Under the pieces are notes generated by a model. It was given only the letters and a program-made list of their open reading frames with translations. It ran no database searches and was not told the origin of the DNA. A stretch of DNA of 39,051 nt. It comes from an uncultured Eubacteriales bacterium. Lineage in GTDB: Bacteria; Bacillota; Clostridia; Oscillospirales; Oscillospiraceae. The position numbers and the translations under genes are program-made. Below, one piece after another: positions 29,762 to 38,136 of this stretch (the stretch's first letter is position 1; each line of letters begins with the position of its first letter). The stretch covers positions 1-39,051 of the forward strand of contig CAKTJM010000002.1 in assembly GCA_934567745.1 (NCBI GenBank). The letters are read 5' to 3'.

Positions 29762-30808
29762 ATGTCCGATGTCCGGGAGACGGGCCCGCTCGTCTCTGTC
29801 ATCGTCCCGGTGTACAAGGCCGAGAGCTTCCTGCACAAGTGCACCGAATCCATCCTGACCCAGACCATGAGCGACCTTGAGCTGCTGCTCATCGACGACG
29901 GCTCGCCCGACGGCTCCGGCGCCCTGTGCGACGAGACCGCCGCGCGCGACCCGCGCGTCCGGGTCTTCCACAAGCCCAACGGCGGCGTGTCCTCCGCGCG
30001 CAACCTCGGCATGGCCGAGGCGCGGGGGACCTACCTCGCCTTCGCCGACTCCGACGACTGGCTCCCGCCGCACGCGCTGGAGACGATGGTCGCCGCGCTG
30101 ACCGCCGCCGGGGCCGACTCCGCGGGCGGCGCGCACTGGCGCGTCGAGCCGAACGGCAGCACCGAGGCCGAGCCGGGCGCGATGCCCAAGGGCGTCTACG
30201 GCCCGGAGGAGATCCGGCGGGGCATCCTCGACCGGCTCATGGGCGAGCGGCTCGGCAAGCACGGCGTCTTCCTCAACGGCTTCATCTGGCGCTTCCTCTT
30301 CTCCCGCGCCATCGTGCAGGAGCACGAGATCCGCTTCGACGGGGCCTATCTGGAGGACGAGCTGTTCCTGCTGGAGTACTTCTGCCACGCGCAGCGGCTG
30401 GCCATGGTGGACGAGCCGGTGTACTACTACCTCCAGAACCCCCTGTCCGTGACGCGGCGCTATCTGCCGGACTATATGGACACCTTCACGCGGTTCATGG
30501 CCGCGAAGGAGGCCCTGGCCGCCCGCTTCGGCCTGGGTGAGGACCTGCCCCTGTGGCGGGAGGACTCGAACTGGTCCGGTCTGCTGATCGCGATCGGGAA
30601 CGAGTTCGCGGCGTCCAACCCGGCCAGCCTGGCCGAGAAGCGCCGCCGCGTCAAGGCGATCTGCGCCCGGCCGGAGATGGCCCAGGCCATCCGCGCCATC
30701 TGGCCCCACGAGCTGGGGCGGAACAAGCAGATCGTCGCCGACCTGGTGGAGCGGCGCAGGTTCCTCCTGCTCTCCCTCCTCTACTGGTATAAGAACCGCA
30801 AGCATTGA
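29762..30808 (+). CDS. Glycosyltransferase family 2 protein
   Basis: A 348-residue GT-A fold enzyme. PLVSVIVPVYKAESFLHKC is the nucleotide-sugar-binding start, LLLIDDGSPDGSG carries the first conserved Asp pair, and KPNGGVSSARNLGM and FADSDDWL supply the DxD-type metal site. The C-terminal part (EDELFLLEYFCHAQR) is typical of EpsJ/WcaA-like polysaccharide enzymes. There are no membrane segments. CGAAAGGAGCCGATAGC precedes the ATG. It is followed by an O-antigen-ligase-like gene, which suggests surface polysaccharide work. Both sit inside the methionine-cycle cluster, an unusual place. Sugar and acceptor are unknown. Confidence 0.9.
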   Translation: MSDVRETGPLVSVIVPVYKAESFLHKCTESILTQTMSDLELLLIDDGSPDGSGALCDETAARDPRVRVFHKPNGGVSSARNLGMAEARGTYLAFADSDDWLPPHALETMVAALTAAGADSAGGAHWRVEPNGSTEAEPGAMPKGVYGPEEIRRGILDRLMGERLGKHGVFLNGFIWRFLFSRAIVQEHEIRFDGAYLEDELFLLEYFCHAQRLAMVDEPVYYYLQNPLSVTRRYLPDYMDTFTRFMAAKEALAARFGLGEDLPLWREDSNWSGLLIAIGNEFAASNPASLAEKRRRVKAICARPEMAQAIRAIWPHELGRNKQIVADLVERRRFLLLSLLYWYKNRKH

Positions 30809-30815
30809 CCGCGTA

Positions 30816-30850
30816 CCGCCGCGCCCCGGACCCGCTCCGGGGCGCGGCGG
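30816..30850 (+). terminator. Strong hairpin between the glycosyltransferase and ligase genes
   Basis: CCGCCGCGCCCCGGA / TCCGGGGCGCGGCGG, fifteen perfect pairs with a five-base loop. No T run follows. It may attenuate read-through or stabilise the upstream message. Confidence 0.5.
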
Positions 30851-30877
30851 AGACGAAGAAAGGAGCGTGACCGCTCT

Positions 30878-32440
30878 TTGGAGACCGTAAGAAGCAGCGT
30901 CCTCTGCCAGGCCCTCGCCCCCCTGTGGCTGGCTCTGGTCGGGCGCTATCCTGACAGCGTCCTGTGCGCCGTCCTGCGCGGCGTCGGCGGGGCCCTCTGC
31001 CGCTGGTGGGACGGCAGCGCCCTCGTCCTCTGGGCCAGGCGGGAGGGCGTGCTCACCCGCGCCTGGCCGCGCAGCGTGCTGTGCACCGTGCTCATGGGCC
31101 TGGTGAACCTGCCGACCCTGTTGTTACAGTTCCTCTACCGTCGCTGGCGGCCCGTCTTCGAGGGGAGCGTCGCCGCACGGATCGGCTTCGCCATCGTCGA
31201 GCAGACCCCGCTGGCCGTCGGCTGGCTCATGCTGATCGTGATGGTCATCCCCTTCAAGTACTGGAACAACGCCTACAGCTTCGGCGGCTTCATCCTGTGC
31301 ACCATCCTGGCCGTCTGCGCCGGGATGCGCAAGCCGAAGTTCCGCCTGGACCTGTGGACGATCGGCCCGTGGCTCGTGGCCTTCACGGGGCTGGTGCTGG
31401 CCGCCTGGCCGACCTCCCTCTACGTCCACCAGTCCCAGCGCTACCTGCCGTATCACATCACCTGCATGATGTGCGTGCTCGTGATCGTCAGCACCGTCGA
31501 GCGGCGCGGCCAGCTCGTGCGGCTGATGACCATGGCCAGTCTGGCCCTGGGCGTCATGGCCTGCTCCGGGTTCTATCAGCGCATCGTCGGCGTCAAGGTC
31601 AACCCGTCCTACGTGGACATGACCCTGAACAAGGACATGCCCGGCCGCGTCTACGCCTTCTATGAGAACCCCAACACCTTCGCCGAGGTCCTCGTCCTGC
31701 TGATCCCCGTCGCGGTGGCGCTCATGCTGTGCAGCCGCCGGTGGTCCGGGCGCTTCCTTGGCTTCGGAACGGCCGTCCTCGCCTGCGGGGCGATGGCCAT
31801 GACCTACTCCCGCGCGGCGTGGGTCGGGCTGGCCTTCGCGGCCTTCCTCTTCGTGCTGCTGTGGAAGCGGAAGCTGATGCCCGTCTTCCTCCTCGTGGCC
31901 TTCGCGGGCCTGGCGATGCTCCCGGACACCGTCTTCCACCGCATCCTGACCATCTTCAACACGTCCGACACCTCGACGAACAGCCGCTTCCCGCTCTACT
32001 ACGCGGCGGCGGACCTCATCAGCCAGCGGCCGCTCACCGGCGTGGGCCTGGGGACCGACGCGGTCCGCTCGGCGATCTCGGACCTGCATCTCTTCCACGG
32101 CAAGGACCACTTCGTCCACTGCCACGACATCTACCTCGAGGTCTGGTGCGAGTTGGGCCTCATCGGCCTGATCGCCTTCGTCGGCGGCATCTTCGGCGTG
32201 TGCAAGCGCGGCATCCGCGCGATCGCCAGGACCACCTGCCGCCACGAGACCCGCCTGGCCGTCATCGGCTCCGTCACGGCCCTGGCCGGGAGCCTGGTCT
32301 GCGGCCTGGCCGACTATCCCTGGCATTACCCCCGCGTCATGCTCATCTTCTGGTTCGTCGCCGCCATCGGGCTGGCGGGCATCCGCCTGGCCGCCCGGGA
32401 GGACAAGCAGGCGAAGCAGGAGGGCCTGACCGCGCGTTGA
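30878..32440 (+). CDS. O-antigen ligase/polymerase family membrane protein
   Basis: A 520-residue protein with about ten membrane helices. The Wzy_C (O-antigen ligase) region is plain: TYSRAAWVGLAFAAFLFVLL in a central helix, then RPLTGVGLGTDAVR and HCHDIYLEVWCELGLIGL, the conserved extracellular loop and following helix. Members polymerise or transfer lipid-linked glycans at the outer membrane face; in a Gram-positive it would act on teichoic-acid-like or capsular glycans. The start is taken as TTG some twelve bases after AAAGGAG; the exact start is uncertain. It is partnered with the GT2 gene upstream. metF follows by 27 bases. Confidence 0.88.
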   Translation: METVRSSVLCQALAPLWLALVGRYPDSVLCAVLRGVGGALCRWWDGSALVLWARREGVLTRAWPRSVLCTVLMGLVNLPTLLLQFLYRRWRPVFEGSVAARIGFAIVEQTPLAVGWLMLIVMVIPFKYWNNAYSFGGFILCTILAVCAGMRKPKFRLDLWTIGPWLVAFTGLVLAAWPTSLYVHQSQRYLPYHITCMMCVLVIVSTVERRGQLVRLMTMASLALGVMACSGFYQRIVGVKVNPSYVDMTLNKDMPGRVYAFYENPNTFAEVLVLLIPVAVALMLCSRRWSGRFLGFGTAVLACGAMAMTYSRAAWVGLAFAAFLFVLLWKRKLMPVFLLVAFAGLAMLPDTVFHRILTIFNTSDTSTNSRFPLYYAAADLISQRPLTGVGLGTDAVRSAISDLHLFHGKDHFVHCHDIYLEVWCELGLIGLIAFVGGIFGVCKRGIRAIARTTCRHETRLAVIGSVTALAGSLVCGLADYPWHYPRVMLIFWFVAAIGLAGIRLAAREDKQAKQEGLTAR

Positions 32441-32467
32441 TCTCAGCCCTATCCCTGGAGGTGCCCC

Positions 32468-33334
32468 ATGCAGCTGAATACCCTTTGGAAAGAAAAAACG
32501 ACCACCCTCTCCTTCGAGGCCTTCCCCCCGAAGCGCGACAGCGACCTCGCCTCCGTGAGCGCCGCCGTGCGCGAGATCGCCCAGCTCCGCCCGGACTTCA
32601 TGAGCGTCACCTACGGCGCGGGCGGCGGGACCTCGGCCTATACGACCGAGATCGCCAAGACCGTCCAGTCCTACGGCGTGACCGCCCTGGCGCACCTGAC
32701 CTGCGTGTCCGCGACCCGCGAGCAGGTCCGTGCCCAGCTCCAGGCGCTCTGGTCCGCCGGGATCGAGAACGTCCTCGCCCTGCGCGGGGACTATCCCGAG
32801 GGCTACGACCCCGACGCGCCGCGCGACTATCGCTACGCGGCCGATCTGGTGCGGGACGTGCGGAGCTTCGGCGGGTTCACCGTCGGGGCGGCGTGCTACC
32901 CCGAGGGGCACGTCGAGTGCCGCAGCCAGGAGGAGGACCTGCGCCACCTGAAGGAGAAGGTGGACTGCGGGGTGGATTTCCTCATCACCCAGATGTTCTT
33001 CGACAACAGCGCGCTGTACAGCTTCCTCTACCGCGCGCAGGAGCAGGGCATCGACGTCCCGGTCCTGGCCGGGGTCATGCCCGTGACGAACGCCGCGCAG
33101 ATGGCGCGGATCCTGTCCCTGTCCGGGACGACCCTGCCGTACCGGTTCCGCAAGATCCTCGACCGGTTCCGCGACCGGCCGGACGCGATGGAGCAGGCGG
33201 GCGTCGTCTACGCCGCCGAGCAGATCGTGGACCTGGTCGCCAACGGCGTCCACGGGATCCACGTGTACGCGATGAACAAGCCGGTCGTGGCGCGCCGCCT
33301 GGCGGAGAGCCTGGCCCGGGTCCTGGGCCGGTGA
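32468..33334 (+). CDS. metF: 5,10-methylenetetrahydrofolate reductase
   Basis: A 288-residue FAD enzyme (TIM barrel) that reduces methylene-tetrahydrofolate to methyl-tetrahydrofolate, the methyl donor for MetH. SFEAFPPKRD holds the catalytic Glu near the N-terminus. SVTYGAGGGTSAYT, HLTCVSATREQ, VLALRGDYPEGYD and ITQMFFDNSALY are all family hallmarks. Length is normal. CTGGAGGTGCCCC precedes the ATG. Its stop overlaps the GTG start of the activation-domain gene as GTGA, so the two are coupled. Clostridial versions may take electrons from other carriers than NADH; no partner such as MetV is seen. Confidence 0.95.
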   Translation: MQLNTLWKEKTTTLSFEAFPPKRDSDLASVSAAVREIAQLRPDFMSVTYGAGGGTSAYTTEIAKTVQSYGVTALAHLTCVSATREQVRAQLQALWSAGIENVLALRGDYPEGYDPDAPRDYRYAADLVRDVRSFGGFTVGAACYPEGHVECRSQEEDLRHLKEKVDCGVDFLITQMFFDNSALYSFLYRAQEQGIDVPVLAGVMPVTNAAQMARILSLSGTTLPYRFRKILDRFRDRPDAMEQAGVVYAAEQIVDLVANGVHGIHVYAMNKPVVARRLAESLARVLGR

Positions 33335-33948
33335 CGGCGGGCCTGGACGGGCGGGAGATCGCCCGGTACCTGGGCTACGGCCGCGCGCCGCTCCCGCCGG
33401 GGGTGGCCGAGGAGGCCGCCCGGTGCATCCGGGAGCTGGAGCGGACAGTCGTGCCCCATCGGATCGGGCGGCGGCTGTCCGCCGAGCTCTTCACGGGGGA
33501 GAGCCGCGACCTGGCGCGCCACCTGGCGCACAGCCGCGCGGTCGTGCTGTACGCGATCACCCTCGGGGCCGAGGCCGACCGCCTCATGCGCCGGTGGAGC
33601 GCGCAGAGCATGGCCCGCGCCGCCGTGGGGCAGGCCTGCTGCGCGGCGTGGCTGGATGCGCTCTCGTCCGACTACGGCCACGAGCTGGCGCGCGGCCTGG
33701 CGGCGGGGGAGTACCTCACGCCGCCGTTCTCCCCCGGCTACGGCGACTGGCCCCTCGCGGCCCAGCGCCGGGTGCTGGGCCTGCTCGACGCCCACCGGAG
33801 GATCGGCCTGGGGCTGACCGAGGGGGGGATGCTGGTGCCGGAGAAGTCCGTCACCGCCCTCGTCGGGATCAGCGACCGGCCGGAGGAGCACTGCGGGCAG
33901 AGGTGCCTGCGCTGTCAGAAGCAGGACTGTCCGTACCGGATGGTCTGA
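33331..33948 (+). CDS. Stand-alone methionine synthase activation (AdoMet-binding) protein
   Basis: A 205-residue protein equivalent to the C-terminal reactivation domain of long MetH, which uses SAM and reduced flavodoxin to rescue oxidised cobalamin. FSPGYGDWPLAAQRRVLGLL and IGLGLTEGGMLVPEKSVTAL then VGIS are the diagnostic motifs. The tail has CGQRCLRCQKQDCPYR, a cysteine cluster common in this clostridial form and absent from E. coli MetH. The start is a GTG overlapping the metF stop. It lies between metF and a MetH that lacks this domain, so the split enzyme is encoded in order. The flavodoxin at 10847 could be an electron donor; that is a guess. Confidence 0.9.
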   Translation: MTAGLDGREIARYLGYGRAPLPPGVAEEAARCIRELERTVVPHRIGRRLSAELFTGESRDLARHLAHSRAVVLYAITLGAEADRLMRRWSAQSMARAAVGQACCAAWLDALSSDYGHELARGLAAGEYLTPPFSPGYGDWPLAAQRRVLGLLDAHRRIGLGLTEGGMLVPEKSVTALVGISDRPEEHCGQRCLRCQKQDCPYRMV

Positions 33949-33981
33949 GATCCCGAGACACACGCGAGGAGGGACATGGGG

Positions 33982-36390
33982 ATGCATGACCTATTGCAGG
34001 AGATGAAGGCCCACCGCCTGTACTTCGACGGCGGGATGGGCAGCATGATCCAGGCCGCCGGTCTGCCGGAGGGCCTGCTGCCGGATCTCTGGGACCTGGA
34101 GAGGCCGGAGGAGATCCAGGCGGTCCACCGCGCCTATCTGCGGGCGGGCAGCCGCCTGATCACCACGAACAGCTTCGGCGCGACCGCGCTGAAGCTGGCC
34201 CCCTACGGCGTGGCCGCCGGGGACGTGATGCGCGCGGCCGTCGCCAACGCCCGCGCCGCGATGGCCGCGGAGGGCGTCGCGGACGCCTACGTCTGCGCGG
34301 ACATCGGCCCGACGGGCAAGCTGCTCAAGCCCTACGGCGACCTCGACTTCGAGGACGCCGTGGCGCTCTTCGCCGAGCCGATCCGCGCCGCGGCCGAGGC
34401 CGGGGCCGACGCGATCCTGATCGAGACGATGAGCGACCTGTACGAGATGAAGGCCGCCGTGCTGGCGGCGAAGGAGAACTGCGACCTGCCCGTGCTGGCG
34501 ACGCTGATCTTCGACGAGGGCGCGAAGCTGCTCACGGGCGGCTCGCCCCGGTCGGCCGTGGCCCTGCTGGAGGGCATGGGCGTGGACGCCTTCGGTCTCA
34601 ACTGCGGCCTGGGGCCGAAGGAGATGGCCCCGGCGATCCGCCAGCTGTGGGAGGATGCCTCCACCCCGCTCATCCTCCAGCCGAACGCCGGTCTGCCGCG
34701 CAGCGAGGCGGGCAGGGCCGTCTACGACCTCGCCCCCGACACCTTCGCCGCCGAGATGCGGGCGCTGGCCCCGATGGCCACCCTGCTGGGCGGCTGCTGC
34801 GGGACGGAGCCTGCGCACATCGCGGCGCTGATCGCGGCGACGCAGGATATCCCCCTGCCGGTCGTCACGCAGAAGGACGCGCTGCTGCTGACGTCCTACT
34901 GCCAGACGGCCCGCTTCGACGGGACGACGCCGCTCATCATCGGCGAGCGGATCAACCCGACGGGGAAGAAGAAGCTCCAGGCCGCCCTGCGCGAGGGCGA
35001 CACCGGCTACGTCCTCAACGAGGCCCTGCGCCAGGAGGAGGCCGGGGCGCACGTGCTCGACGTGAACGTCGGCCTGCCCGGCCTGGACGAGCCGGCCGTG
35101 CTGACGCGGATGGTCCAGGCGATCCAGGAGGTCACCGGGCTGCCCCTGCAGCTGGACACCTCCGACCCCGTCGCGATGGAGCGCGCCCTGCGCCGGTACA
35201 ACGGCAAGGCGCTCGTCAACTCCGTCAACGGCAAGGAGGAGAGCCTGGCGGCGGTGCTGCCGCTGGTGAAGAAGTACGGCGGCGGGCTGGTCTGCCTGAC
35301 GCTGGACGACGACGGCATCCCCGAGACGGCCGAGGGCCGCTTCGCCATCGCGGAACGGATCGTCGCCCGGGCCGAGGCCATCGGCATCCCCCGGCGGGAG
35401 CTGCTGATCGACGGCCTGACCATGCCCGTGAGCGCGGGCGGGGAGAACGCCAACACGACGCTCGCGACCCTCCGCCGCGCGAAGGAGGAGCTGGGCGTGA
35501 AGACGGTCCTGGGCGTCTCGAACGTGTCCTTCGGCCTGCCCAACCGCGAGCAGCTCAACCAGAGCTTCTTCACGCTGGCCCTGGCGGCCGGGCTGGACGC
35601 GGCGATCGTCAACCCGATGAGCGCCGGGATGATGGGGGCCTATCGCGGCTACTGCGCCCTGCGCGGGCTGGACGAGGGCTGTACGGCGTATATGGAGGCA
35701 TACCGCGACTTCAAGCCCGCCGCCCCCGCCGCCGCGGCCGCGCCCACGGCGGCGAAGCGCGAGGACGGCCCCGCCGGGAGCCTGCGCCAGGCCGTGGAGA
35801 AGGGCCTGCAGCAGCAGGCCGAGGACCTGGCCCGCGCCGCGCTCGACGGCGGCCGGGCGGTGCTGGACGTCATCAACGGCGAGCTGGTCCCGGCGCTCGA
35901 CACGGTCGGCAAGGCCTTCGAGAGCGGGAAGCTCTTCCTGCCGCAGCTGCTCATGAGCGCGGAGAGCGCCAAGGCGGCCTTCGCGGTGCTCAAGGAGCGG
36001 CTGCCCACCGGCCAGAGCGACGGCCCGGCCCAGATCGTCCTCGCGACGGTCAAGGGCGACATCCACGACATCGGCAAGAACATCGTGAAGGTCCTGCTGG
36101 AGAGCTACCGCTTCCGCGTCCTCGACCTGGGCAAGGACGTCCCGCCGGAGGAGATCGTGGCGGCGGTGCGCGAGGGCCGGATCCCCCTGGTCGGGCTGTC
36201 GGCGCTCATGACCACCACGACGCCGTACATGGAGGAGACGATCCGCCAGCTCCGCGCGGCGGGGCTGCCGTGCCGCATCGTCGTAGGCGGCGCGGTCATC
36301 ACCGGGCCCTACGCCGAGAGCATCGGCGCGGACCACTACGCCCCGGACGCGATGGACACCGTCCACTACGCCCAGGAGGTCCTTGGATAA
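33982..36390 (+). CDS. metH: Cobalamin-dependent methionine synthase lacking the activation domain
   Basis: An 802-residue enzyme moving methyl from methyl-tetrahydrofolate to homocysteine through cobalamin. The homocysteine domain (about 1-290) has the zinc cysteines in LNCGLGP and LLGGCCGTEPAH. The pterin domain (about 310-580) starts GERINPTGKKKLQ. A Pro/Ala linker precedes the cobalamin cap (about 600-690). The B12 domain contains KGDIHDIGKNIVKVLLES with the lower-ligand His in DxHxxG. The fourth domain is missing and supplied by the preceding gene. Two ATGs, two codons apart, are possible; the second was chosen because AGGAGG stands nine bases before it, against three for the first (33976). 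Confidence 0.96.
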   Translation: MHDLLQEMKAHRLYFDGGMGSMIQAAGLPEGLLPDLWDLERPEEIQAVHRAYLRAGSRLITTNSFGATALKLAPYGVAAGDVMRAAVANARAAMAAEGVADAYVCADIGPTGKLLKPYGDLDFEDAVALFAEPIRAAAEAGADAILIETMSDLYEMKAAVLAAKENCDLPVLATLIFDEGAKLLTGGSPRSAVALLEGMGVDAFGLNCGLGPKEMAPAIRQLWEDASTPLILQPNAGLPRSEAGRAVYDLAPDTFAAEMRALAPMATLLGGCCGTEPAHIAALIAATQDIPLPVVTQKDALLLTSYCQTARFDGTTPLIIGERINPTGKKKLQAALREGDTGYVLNEALRQEEAGAHVLDVNVGLPGLDEPAVLTRMVQAIQEVTGLPLQLDTSDPVAMERALRRYNGKALVNSVNGKEESLAAVLPLVKKYGGGLVCLTLDDDGIPETAEGRFAIAERIVARAEAIGIPRRELLIDGLTMPVSAGGENANTTLATLRRAKEELGVKTVLGVSNVSFGLPNREQLNQSFFTLALAAGLDAAIVNPMSAGMMGAYRGYCALRGLDEGCTAYMEAYRDFKPAAPAAAAAPTAAKREDGPAGSLRQAVEKGLQQQAEDLARAALDGGRAVLDVINGELVPALDTVGKAFESGKLFLPQLLMSAESAKAAFAVLKERLPTGQSDGPAQIVLATVKGDIHDIGKNIVKVLLESYRFRVLDLGKDVPPEEIVAAVREGRIPLVGLSALMTTTTPYMEETIRQLRAAGLPCRIVVGGAVITGPYAESIGADHYAPDAMDTVHYAQEVLG

Positions 36391-36403
36391 CAGACGAAGC
36401 TGC

Positions 36404-36442
36404 GCCGGAGACGGACAGAGATGATCCGTCTCCGGCTTTTTT
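36404..36442 (+). terminator. Terminator of metH
   Basis: GCCGGAGACGGA / TCCGTCTCCGGC, twelve perfect pairs with a nine-base loop, then six T residues. Confidence 0.95.
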
Positions 36443-36506
36443 CACAGGATCGGCGAAAAAATCGCAGGAAATGCGCCACTTTATACAATTATTTCTCGCG
36501 AGATGA

Positions 36507-36535
36507 TTGACAATGAGATGAAATGGTGGTAGAGT
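36507..36535 (+). promoter_or_regulatory. Promoter of the ammonium transporter gene
   Basis: TTGACA, 17-base spacer and TAGAGT. The -35 is perfect and the -10 poor, so an activator may be needed. The surrounding 36443-36602 is AT-rich and holds no other gene. Confidence 0.55.
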
Positions 36536-36602
36536 AGGCAACGTGCTGGTGAAGATTTGTTCACTTTGCATGAAAATTGTGAGAGAGAAGTGTGTATCCA
36601 CG

Positions 36603-37895
36603 ATGAAAGGCAACAGAAATGTAGGGCTCCTCATCGTCTTCCTGCTCATCACCATCGCCATGGCGGTGGCCTTCTTCCCAGGCGTGAACCACAACGTCGC
36701 CGAAGGCATGGCTTCCATCACCGCGATCGACGGCAGCAGCCTCGACGACGCGTCCCATACCATCTTCGACACCCTGACCTATGCCAAGTCCATCCACATC
36801 CTGGCGATGCTCCTGCTGGGCTTCGGGTTCCTGATGGTCTTCCTGCGCGGGCATGAGTTCACCTCCCTGACCGCTACCTTCCTGGCCGTGTCCATCTCCA
36901 TCCCCGTGTACCTCCTCGTCAAGAGCTTCCTGCCCGGCGAATTCGAGGTCATGAACATCAGCGGCTTCCTCTTCGCGGAGTTCGCCGCCGCCAGCTTGCT
37001 CATCTGCATGGGCGCGGTGCTCGGCCGTCTGAAGATGGACCAGTACTTCGTGCTGGGCATCCTCTTCACCGTCGCGTACATCTTCAATGAATGGCTCCTG
37101 CTCGAGAGCGGCCTCTTCAAGGGCTTCCTCGACACCGGCGGGTCCGTCGCGATCCACGCCTTCGGCGCGTACTTCGGTCTCGGTGTCGTCATGATGACCG
37201 ACAAGAAGTTCGCGGGCCGTCCCGGCCCCAAGGCCGACAAGATCTCCAACGAGTTCTGCCTGCTCGGCAGCATGGTGCTGTGGCTGTTCTGGCCGTCCTT
37301 CACCAGCTCCGTCGTGGCCCCGGAGCAGAGCTATGCCACGGTGCTCAACACCGTCCTGGCCCTGGCCGGCTCCACCCTCGCCACCTACGTCTTCACCAAG
37401 CTGATCCGCGGCAAGATCGAGGTCGAGGACATCGCCAACGCGGCCCTCGCGGGCGGCGTCAGCATCGGCTCCACCTGCTCCACCGCCAACCCCGGCTTCG
37501 CGATGGTCATCGGCATCTGCGCCGGCACCCTCTCCACCGTCGGCTTCGCCATCATCGCGCCGAAGGTCTGCAAGCTGATCCGCGGCACCGATACCTGCGG
37601 TGTCCATAACCTCCACGGCATGCCCGGCCTCCTCGGCGGCCTGTTCGGCATCGCCATCACCGGCAACGTCGGCGTCCAGGTCGGCGCCTGCCTCGCCACC
37701 GTCGTCAGCGGCCTCGTGCTCGGCCGCATCTGCGGCGCGATCCTGGGCCTGATGGGCACCAAGGAAGCCACCTACGACGACGCGGACGACTTCCTCCTGG
37801 AGGAGGAAGAGGAAGAGGCGGAGCCTGTCGCCCCCGTGGCGAGCGCCGCTCCGGTCTATCCGACCTCCCGCGACTGGTTCGTGCCCGACAAGTGA
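36603..37895 (+). CDS. Rh-type ammonium/CO2 channel protein
   Basis: A 430-residue membrane protein with about eleven to twelve helices. DTGGSVAIHAFGAYFGLGVV and GTDTCGVHNLHGMPGLLGGL are the signature segments of the Rhesus (Rh50) branch of the Amt/Rh family; they carry the twin pore histidines (IHAFG and HNLHG). Bacterial ammonium transporters are usually AmtB-type with a linked glnK; no PII gene is present. The C-terminal tail is acidic (seven Glu in a run, interrupted by Ala and Pro). The start at MKGNRNVGLL was chosen because upstream in-frame starts lie at or near the transcription start; the ribosome site (GAGAGAAG) is weak. Confidence 0.88.
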   Translation: MKGNRNVGLLIVFLLITIAMAVAFFPGVNHNVAEGMASITAIDGSSLDDASHTIFDTLTYAKSIHILAMLLLGFGFLMVFLRGHEFTSLTATFLAVSISIPVYLLVKSFLPGEFEVMNISGFLFAEFAAASLLICMGAVLGRLKMDQYFVLGILFTVAYIFNEWLLLESGLFKGFLDTGGSVAIHAFGAYFGLGVVMMTDKKFAGRPGPKADKISNEFCLLGSMVLWLFWPSFTSSVVAPEQSYATVLNTVLALAGSTLATYVFTKLIRGKIEVEDIANAALAGGVSIGSTCSTANPGFAMVIGICAGTLSTVGFAIIAPKVCKLIRGTDTCGVHNLHGMPGLLGGLFGIAITGNVGVQVGACLATVVSGLVLGRICGAILGLMGTKEATYDDADDFLLEEEEEEAEPVAPVASAAPVYPTSRDWFVPDK

Positions 37896-37939
37896 GTCAG
37901 GGCACCCACCCCTGCGAACCGAAACACGACCTTTCTTTT

Positions 37940-37985
37940 CCCCTGCCGCCCCGGGCTTGGTCCCCCGGGGCGGCGGGGCTTTTTT
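37940..37985 (+). terminator. Terminator of the Rh gene
   Basis: GCCGCCCCGGG / CCCGGGGCGGC inside flanking CCCC/GGGG pairing, followed by six T residues. Confidence 0.9.
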
Positions 37986-38061
37986 CGCCCTGTCGGATCG
38001 CACGAGCGGGGGGCCTGTGGGGGCGGTGGGGCTGTCCAACCCGCCATTTTTCCGCTGGCCG

Positions 38062-38090
38062 TTGCAAAACGGGGCGATCCTTGGTATAAT
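38062..38090 (+). promoter_or_regulatory. Promoter of smc
   Basis: TTGCAA, 17-base spacer and TATAAT, about 45 bases before the GTG start. Confidence 0.7.
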
Positions 38091-38136
38091 ACAATGAATT
38101 ATACCCATCTGAGGGCCTGGGAGGGGGGAGCGTCGC

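Noticed and set aside
33991..36366. A 791-codon ORF antisense to metH, and similar long antisense ORFs over mgtE (12039-13496), the ligase/metF region (31124-33262) and htpG
   Set aside because: High GC keeps shadow frames open. The translations are compositionally biased with no domains, and the sense strand holds clear orthologues.
36543..36602. N-terminal extension MLVKICSLC of the Rh-type protein
   Set aside because: The start codon coincides with the predicted transcription start, and the family N-terminus begins at about MKGNRNVGLL.
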